This document shows positions 57,857 to 64,000 of a stretch of 64,000 bases of DNA, piece by piece. The notes under the pieces were generated by a model. The model did not search any database. It saw only the letters and a program-made list of their open reading frames with translations, and had not been told where the DNA came from. Source of the stretch: Megaleporinus macrocephalus. Lineage: Eukaryota; Chordata; Actinopteri; Characiformes; Anostomidae. The translations under genes were made by a program, and so were the position numbers. Positions within the stretch are counted from its first letter, which is position 1. Each line of letters begins with the position of its first letter. The stretch covers positions 7,310,442 to 7,374,441 of the forward strand of contig CM038727.1 of NCBI GenBank assembly GCA_021613375.1, written 5' to 3'.

Positions 57857-58304
57857 TAAATATAAATAATTATATTAATTTTTTTCTATGCTTATATTTC
57901 CTACATATTATATATATAGTCCCTTGCATTATATATTACATTTATATATTTATATTATTTTTCATGCATGTTCAAATTCAATACACCTTTATTTTTACAA
58001 ACCCATCTGTGTATATTATGTATATAGATGTATATGTATATATGCAGATGTACTGTATATGAATCCACATCTCTGTTTATATTTTGTACATACCCATCGA
58101 CATCTACACATTCCTTATATTTATTACACTTTGCTTTTTATTTTGCATGATGCTATAACCGCTTATTAATTCTTATTAGTATTTAAACCTAATTAATAAT
58201 AATAATAATTCTTTAGTCATATTCCAAAGTGCTACATTTATATATTAATACGTCTGTATTAATAGAAACATAGCTGTTCAGAGTGGCCTGCCTTTCTAAT
58301 ACTG
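57361..58304. other. AT-rich intergenic sequence with (TA)n
   Basis: Separates the GIMAP 5' region from the 3' end of chmp4c. It holds an uninterrupted (TA)n tract at 57781-57852 followed by AT-rich, TATATA-interspersed sequence. No supported gene. Confidence 0.5.
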
Positions 58305-58445
58305 AGTCAGAACTATTCACAGTGGTGGTGATGGGAACCAGACATCTGCCTCTAAAAGCTCATTGTGACCCTTTTGGTTCTATGACCACCACAGCAGACC
58401 AGTTTCTATTGGGTTTCTCTACAATGAACCATTTCCCATCAAACC
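58305..58445 (-). mobile_element. Dispersed repeat (GGACGTCTGGTTCC block), inverted
   Basis: CTATTCACAGTGGTGGTGAT, GGGAACCAGACATCTGC and ATCAAACCACTCTGAATGAC match blocks at 33167, 34690 and 34912 in inverse orientation. Confidence 0.5.
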
Positions 58446-58790
58446 ACTCTGAATGACTTCTCTGTAATTTAATTATTTTCAAGAAAATATTTGAAAGTTG
58501 AAGTTTAGTTTGCTCTATACGTTCGGTAAGCTGGACACAGACCCAAAGAAATATTTCCATCAAACCATATTTGAATGTTTATCACTTAATTAATCATAAT
58601 AAGTGTGCTATTGTGGTCACACGACTACTGATTTATAACAGAACAATAGAAAATATAATACTGATTGTGAATAAAAGTATTAAAATGACACATAATCAAA
58701 AACATCCAATAGGTACTGTTTCTAATCAGAACATGTTCTGTGTTGTTATTATTATAATTATTATAACCGGACATGAATGATCAAAATCAT

Positions 58791-59055
58791 TTTATTCTCA
58801 TACACATTCCAGTGCCTCTTAATATTTACAAGTCTCTATGATTTATTAACAGTATTAGCAGTCGTCCTTCATTCTTTAACATATTGCTATGTACAATCTT
58901 TACAATCCTTCATTCGACAGATATGACGCCTAAAAGTGAGAAAATAAAAAAAGTAAAAGAAATTAACGTAGGTTTAATATGTTTGCCTTTAAAGCGTGAG
59001 GCATGTTCAGGACTGTAGGGTGGAGCTAATGGAGTGTTTGTTAAGGAGCTGATGT
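58791..59055 (-). terminator. chmp4c: chmp4c 3' UTR with possible polyadenylation signals
   Basis: AATAAA on the minus strand occurs at 58791-58796 (GAATAAAA context), and a TTTATT/AATAAA pair also lies at 58842-58847. Both are 200-270 bp beyond the chmp4c stop codon, a reasonable 3' UTR length. Which signal is used cannot be told from sequence. Confidence 0.45.
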
Positions 59056-59117
59056 CTAGGTAGCCCAGGCTGCTAGCATCTTCATGTCATCCTCGTCCTC
59101 CGCTCTCTTCTTGGTCG
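59056..59117 (-). CDS. chmp4c: chmp4c last exon (MIT-interacting motif)
   Basis: Acceptor TTCGTCTTGCAG. Encodes [19 protein letters not shown] followed by TAG. The motif binds MIT domains such as those of VPS4 and also recruits ALIX in this family. Confidence 0.9.
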
Positions 59118-61739
59118 CTGCAAGACGAAAACAAAGAAGATGCTGTTGGTTGGAAACACCTTCCCCGAGAAAAAGATTACACTGCTCAAAAAAATAAAGG
59201 GAACACTCAAACAACACATCCTAGATCTGAATGAATTAAATATTCTCACTGAATACATTGTTCTGTACGAAGTTGAACGTGCTGACAACAAAATCACACA
59301 AAAATCATCAATGGAAATCAAATTTATAACCAATGGAGGCCTGGATTTAGAGTTACACATAAAATTAAAGTGGAAATATAGACTATAGGCTGATCCAACT
59401 TTGATGTAATGTCCTTAAAACAAGTCAAAATGAGGCTCTGTATTGTGTGTGGCCTCCACGTGCTTGTATGACCTCCCTACAACACCTGCTCCTGATGAGG
59501 TGGCGGATGCTCTTCTGAGGTATCTTCTCCCAGACCTGGACTAAAGCATCTGCCAACTTCTGGACAGTCTGTGGTGCAACGTGACATTGGTGGATGGAGC
59601 GACACATGATGTCCCAGATGTGCTCAATCAGATTCAGGTCTGGGGAACGGGCGGGCCAGTCCATAGCTTCAATGCATTCATCTTGCATGAGGTCTAGCAT
59701 TGTCCTGCATTAGGAGGAACCCAGGGCCAACCGCACCAGCATATGGTCTCATAGGGTCTGAGGATCTCATCTCGGTAGCTAATGGCAGTCAGGCTACCTC
59801 TGGCGAGCACATGGAGGGCTGTGCGGCCCTCCAAAGAAATGCCACCCCACACCATTACTGATCCACTGCCAACCCGGTCATGCTGAAGGATGTTGCAGGC
59901 AGCAGATCGCTCTCCATGGCATCTCCAGACTCTGTGACGTCTGTCACATGTGCTCAGTGTGAACCTGCGTTCATCTGTGAGGAGCACAGGGCGCCAGTGG
60001 CCAATTTGCCAATCCTCATGTTCTCTGGCAAATGCTAAGTGTCCTGCACGGTGTTGGGCTGTGAGCCCATCTGTGGACGTTGGGCCCTCATACCATCCTC
60101 ATGGAGTTGGTTTCTAAGCATGTGTGCAGACACATGCACATTTGTGGCCTGCTGGAGGTCATTTTGCAGGGCTCTGGCAGTGCTCCTCCTGTTCCTCCTT
60201 GCACAAAGGCGGAGGTAGCGGTCCTGCTTCTGGGTTTTTGCCCTCATAAGGCCTCCTCCACGTCTCCTGGTAGCGCCTCCAGCCTCCAGCCTCTGGACAC
60301 TACACTGACAGACACAGCAAACCTTCTTGCCACAGCTTGCATTGATGTTCCATCCTGGATGAGCTGCACTACCTGAGCCACTTGTGTGGGTTGTAGAGTT
60401 CGTCTCATGCTACCACGAGTGTGAAAGCACCACCAACATTCAAAAGTGACCAAAACATCAGCCAGAAAGCATCGGTACACCTGCAGAACCACTCCTTTAT
60501 TGAGTGTGTCAGGCTAATTGCCAATAATTTCCACCTGTTGTCTATTCCATTTGCACAAAAGCATGTAAAATTGATTGTCAGTCAGTGTTGCTTCCTAAGT
60601 AGACAGTTTGATTTCACAGAAGTTTGATTAACTTGGAGTTATAGTGTTGTTTAAGAGTTTTCTATATTTTTTTGAGCAGTGTAATTTAAATAAAAAGTAA
60701 AAACAGCATATCGTCAGCCTCCAAAGAAAAACATGCATCTCCAAAATAGCAACTTTACAGGAGAGGCCAAAAACTGCCTTTACTTTTAATGTAAGTCAAT
60801 GGAACCAGATTTTTTCTAAGCTATTTTTGAGCGATTCTATTGGCTCTACTGAAATTTTCACACAATGTAATGGGCAGCGGTTGTGCTCGCATAATGAAGA
60901 CAAATTAAAAGTGACAAAAATGGGGACACGTTTTTCTTTAGTAAGACTAAAGTAAGAGAGGTGCTCACTTGTACGCTGGCTGGGTCTGGTGCTCGGTAGC
61001 TTGGTAGCTGGGACGCTGGGCAGTGTGCTCATTTTCTTCATACTTTCCTCCAAGTCTTCCTGCTCCAACTCCGCCAGCTCTGCCAACAAATCATCCTGAA
61101 AAGAGGGAGCCAATGAGAGGAAGAGAAAATAGTTACAGAGGTAATTAGATTACAGAGATTAGATTATAGATTACAATTAGATTACAGATTACAGCAAGTC
61201 ATGAAACACTGTCTAAACTGGTTTATTACCATTTTTAACGAGCTCATATGAAACAGCATAATATTTTTAACTAAATTAACAGTAAATAAACAAAGTAAAT
61301 CAAACAAATATCCCCAATACTACAATCATTAAATTTAGACCCTTAATTTAAAATGAAAAAAGATAATTAAATAAATACAGTAAAAACTGCAGTCATTAAA
61401 CACAGACTGTTGCTATTTTTAGATTACAGAGGTAATTAGAATTTCTTTTAAAAAATATGACACCATCAAAAATGCCCTTGTGAAGATCATATTAATAGCA
61501 AACAGAAACAATCAGGGCTTGCCTTAGAACGAATAAGAGTCTGAACTGAACTGAACAGTAAGTCACTGCAACACAAAGCTTTAAGGAAACACAGCTCAGC
61601 GTGTGAGCGGCGTTCAGTCGATGACGTTACCTCATCAAACTCATTGCCGAAAGGTTGCGAGATAGCATCTGAGATCTCCCGGGCTATTTCCTGCTGCTCT
61701 GTGATGTCCGCCATCAGAGAGTCGATGTTGTCCAGATCG
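59056..61739 (-). CDS. chmp4c: chmp4c-like ESCRT-III subunit, 3' three exons (partial)
   Basis: CHMP4/Snf7 proteins polymerise on membranes as the core ESCRT-III filament for multivesicular body sorting, abscission and membrane repair. Visible coding exons are 61631-61739, 60969-61095 and 59056-59117, joined in phase 0 and phase 1 with good GT/AG sites, giving 98 residues. Recognisable parts are [25 protein letters not shown], the acidic helix [19 protein letters not shown], the linker [11 protein letters not shown], and the C-terminal MIT-interacting motif [13 protein letters not shown], which ends the protein exactly as in CHMP4C. The TEQQ-IA and LAAWAT forms favour CHMP4C over CHMP4A/B, but a divergent CHMP4 paralogue is possible. 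The basic N-terminal membrane-binding helices are encoded by exons beyond 64000. Confidence 0.85.
59180..60681 (-). mobile_element. Tc1-like transposon, 1.5 kb, in the last chmp4c intron
   Basis: Ends CACTGCTCAAAAAAATA on the left and TATTTTTTTGAGCAGTG on the right are terminal inverted repeats. TA flanks both sides (59178-59179 and 60682-60683), giving a full-length 1502-bp element. The internal transposase is on the minus strand and broken. The repeat ends and protein match a Tc1-like family I know from many fish and amphibians. Confidence 0.92.
59425..60408 (-). pseudogene. Tc1-like transposase, frameshifted
   Basis: A DDE/D transposase would cut and paste the element at TA sites. It starts [20 protein letters not shown] at 60408 with the helix-turn-helix-like region and continues in a shifted frame ([20 protein letters not shown]). 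The catalytic segment with TDERRF and [12 protein letters not shown] follows in another frame, and the end is in a fourth stretch ([17 protein letters not shown], ending GGHTQY). The second catalytic box (QDNARPH) survives in a different frame and is followed by an apparent deletion near 59690. At least three frameshifts or indels (about 60245, 60010 and 59695) disable it. Length is close to the usual 330 codons. Confidence 0.9.
60715..60935 (-). mobile_element. Dispersed repeat (GGACCAATAGAAATGCTCC family), inverted copy
   Basis: CAACTTTACAGGAGAGGCCA, TTTTAATGTAAGTCAATGG and GAAATTTTCACACAATGTAA match the family at 35135 and 48185. It lies in the same chmp4c intron as the Tc1 element. Confidence 0.6.
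60969..61095 (-). CDS. chmp4c: chmp4c penultimate exon
   Basis: Acceptor CCCTCTTTTCAG, donor GTACAA/GTGAGC. Encodes [17 protein letters not shown] to PSTRPSQRT and ends in phase 1. Confidence 0.9.
61194..61417 (+). mobile_element. Internal fragment of the TAGAGATGGACC element in a chmp4c intron
   Basis: GCAAGTCATGAAACACTGTC to CAGTCATTAAACACAGACTG matches 62998-63212 inside the copy at 62800. Both element ends are missing. It makes up about 40% of the 535-bp intron between the two chmp4c exons. Confidence 0.85.
61631..61739 (-). CDS. chmp4c: chmp4c exon with helix 4/5 region
   Basis: Acceptor CTGTCTCTCTCAG, donor GATGAG/GTAACG. It begins with the third base of a codon, then [12 protein letters not shown] and continues to GNEFDE. 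Phase 0 at its 3' end. Confidence 0.85.
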
Positions 61740-62189
61740 CTGAGAGAGACAGGGAGAAATTCAAGGTGACATTTTTGCATAATAATAGCATATTAGATCA
61801 TTTATAACAGCTTATAACAGCATAATTGGGATATGGTCACTATAATGGACAGCCTCTTATACCCTCATGTAATTTAAAAATAATATAATATAATATAATA
61901 TAATATAATATAATATAATATAATATAATATAATATAATATAATATATAAGTACATTCTGATAAAAAAAAAAAACAATTATAACTACAAACTTGCATCTC
62001 CTGAGAGAAACGCAGGATGTTTGCGCAGCTTAAGCAGTCTAAGGAATGAGGGATGAATAAGCGATAAGTAGAGGAGTGTGGGTCAGTGTGTTTGGGGACC
62101 TGCTCTAAGTGAGTACATGCAGTTTGGTGGCTGTAGGTTTAATAAAACCATAATTTTTGGGTTCGCTGGAAAATGAATGGGACTCTATG
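61740..62189 (-). other. chmp4c: chmp4c intron with pentanucleotide repeat
   Basis: Contains a (TAATA)n tract at about 61880-61946 and otherwise AT-rich sequence. No further chmp4c exon was found up to 64000. Confidence 0.55.
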
Positions 62190-62455
62190 AGTCTCTATCC
62201 TTCAATCGTGGCCTTAAGGTCGCCGGTTCGATCCCCCAGGCCACGACTGAGGTGCCCTTGACCAAGGCACCTAACCCCCAACTGCTCCCCGGGCGCCGTG
62301 GATAGGGCTGCCCACTGCTCCGGGCATGTGTGCTCACTGCCCTCTAGTGTGTGTTCACTAGTGTGTGTATTTGTGGGTGTTTCACTGTTTCACTGGGGGT
62401 CGAATTCCGCTGTGTACAAACACATGTGAGTTCTGTTCTAAAATTCTAAAAAACT
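62190..62455 (+). mobile_element. tRNA-derived SINE
   Basis: GGTTCGATCCCC at about 62225 is a good pol III B box. It is followed by a well-known fish SINE body (GAGGTGCCCTTGACCAAGG, ACTGCTCCCCGGGCGCCG, TGTGCTCACTGCCCTCTAGT). The 3' end is around CTAAAAAACTGAATGAA. The A-box half (TGGCCTTAAGGTCGCC) is less clear. Confidence 0.75.
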
Positions 62456-62791
62456 GAATGAACAACAGTGTGTGGACCATCATATGAGAGCTAATGTAAC
62501 TAGTGCAATGTTTACATGTTTATATGATTATATGTTATGTGGGTGCTACAACATAGAACTTCAAACAGAGTTACCCACAGATTCTCACAAAAGTAAGTAC
62601 ACCCATCACATTATAGTGTTATTCGTTTTTGGCTACTGAACCTCTGCTCGACCGACAGACCCCTGACTCATCTTTCTTTTTTTTTTAATCCCTATATTTT
62701 GTCCCACCATAGAGTTCCACTCATTTTCGAGCGCACACAAACATTAAGGTTTCCTTTAACCTACAGCCGCCAAACTGTATGTAGGGCATGT
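62456..62791. other. Non-coding, nothing recognised
   Basis: AT-rich sequence with a short poly-T run. No exon was seen. Confidence 0.45.
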
Positions 62792-62799
62792 CCCCAAAC

Positions 62800-62892
62800 T
62801 AGAGATGGACCGATCATCGTTTTTGAGGCTGATTCCGATCGCCAATTACCTTTCAGCACGATCGTCCGATAGCCAATACTGATTGAGGGCGG

Positions 62893-62977
<85 letters not shown>

Positions 62978-63798
62978 CTACATGTAGTTATTAGTGCAAG
63001 CAAGTCATGAAACACTGTCTAAACTGGTTTATTACCATTTTTAACAAGCTCATATGAAACAGCATAATATTTTTAACTAAATTAACAATAAATAAACAAA
63101 GTAAATCAAACAGATATCCCCAAAACTGCAATCATTACATTTAGACCCTTAATTTAAAACTAAAAAAGCTAATTAAATAAATACAGTAAAACCTGCAGTC
63201 ATTAAACTCAGACTCTGTTATTATAAACTAAATCTGTAATCATTAAATGTAGATCTTGAATTGCTGCTGCTGTTCTGTTCGTACCGGTCAGATCTGGTCT
63301 GTAGGTGTTTTGGGTTGTTTGTTTTGTGTTAGCTGTGTGTGCTAGCTCTGCTGTTTACTGATACTCACTGTATTTAGCTGTGTATCAGATTAGTAGAGTT
63401 AAATGTTTTTGGTTCCCCAACGAGCTGATTTTTAAAAATTTTAAAAACGTCCTGGATGAGTCTGCGTCACATACGGTAAACACTGCCAGACGGACGACAT
63501 GTTTTCTATCAGCGCATACTTTTCTGGCGAGGCCGCTGCGTTAATCAGTCTGTGGAAAATGAAACGGTATGTATTTCCACCTAATGGTTCAGACAGGAAC
63601 TGCAAGGAGCTGGCCAGAGGGGGTTCTCCTTTTTTTCTGGATGAAACACTAGCTGGAAATACAGAAATTGGGCTCATTTGTTTAACGCCATAGATCGGCT
63701 CTCGGGATCGGCTACATTGGAGAAATATCGGCCGATCACATATTCTAATTAAAAATCAGCCGATACCGATACATAGTCGATCGATTCTTCCATCTCTA
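62800..63798 (+). mobile_element. hAT-like element (TAGAGATGGACC ends), copy 3, intact
   Basis: Runs from TAGAGATGGACCGATCATC to GATTCTTCCATCTCTA. It is flanked by a perfect 8-bp duplication CCCCAAAC at 62792-62799 and 63799-63806. It carries an internal (TA)n tract (about 62896-62974). The 999-bp element has no transposase frame. It lies in the chmp4c intron and is the best-preserved of three copies. Confidence 0.9.
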
Positions 63799-63806
63799 CC
63801 CCAAAC

Positions 63807-64000
63807 ACACTGACTCACACTCCTCTACTTGTTGTTTATTCATCCCTCATTCCTCGCACATCTTAAACTGAGCAAACATCAAACACTTTTGTAGTTTCTT
63901 AAATCTTTTCATGGGAAACACTATAGAAATGAAAGTTGGACATAACTTATGAAGAGTAATCAGTGTAGAGCTTGTATAGCAGTATAGATTTACTGTCTTC
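63807..64000. other. Non-coding, nothing recognised
   Basis: Remaining flank, presumably still chmp4c intron. Confidence 0.4.

Noticed and set aside
62200..62300. Possible tRNA gene around GGTTCGATCCCC
   Set aside because: Only the T-arm/B-box half is tRNA-like; the downstream body matches a SINE, so it was called as a SINE.

Overview
This window is vertebrate nuclear DNA, almost certainly from a teleost fish and probably an otophysan; the group placement is inferred from repeat families. It has spliced genes with GT/AG junctions, no operons, and a dense load of fish-type repeats: hAT-like MITEs with 8-bp target duplications, Tc1/mariner elements on TA, tRNA-type SINEs, long (TA)n tracts and several kilobase-scale minisatellites. 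Well over half of the sequence is repeat.

All recognisable genes lie on the minus strand. (1) 26876-27001 is the first recognisable coding exon of asap1 (an Arf-GAP with BAR, PH, ankyrin and SH3 domains). A CpG-rich upstream region with an NRF1-type palindrome (27640-27651) lies behind it. Everything from 26875 down to 1 is therefore probably asap1 intron. That stretch contains two hAT-like elements carrying the same 36-bp minisatellite, a nearly G-free array, a 39-bp array next to the splice donor, and many MITEs. (2) 49097-56564 is a three-exon GIMAP/AIG1-type GTPase gene (283 codons plus stop) that I assembled by matching splice phases. Its introns hold two large arrays, and its 5' end lies in a 0.4-kb tandem duplication. 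(3) 59056-61739 is the 3' half of a CHMP4 gene, best matched to chmp4c. Three exons are visible, ending in the C-terminal helix that binds MIT domains; the 5' exons must lie beyond 64000. A decayed Tc1-like transposon sits in its last intron.

Between asap1 and the GIMAP gene (27.7-49 kb) lies a repeat-rich interval: a 39-bp array (28.2-30.6 kb), several intact MITEs, a 75-bp satellite-like array with about 1.07-kb higher-order structure (36.2-39.0 kb), a possible plus-strand terminal exon of unknown identity (38977-39136), and a nested pair of transposons with a copied-in segment (45.3-47.3 kb).

The long open frames over the arrays at 4.3-8.9, 14.5-15.5, 17.9-19.4, 28.2-30.6 and 53.5-55.6 kb are products of repeat periods divisible by three, not genes. 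I found no undescribed multi-gene system. The most interesting material is the repeat biology and the GIMAP locus.
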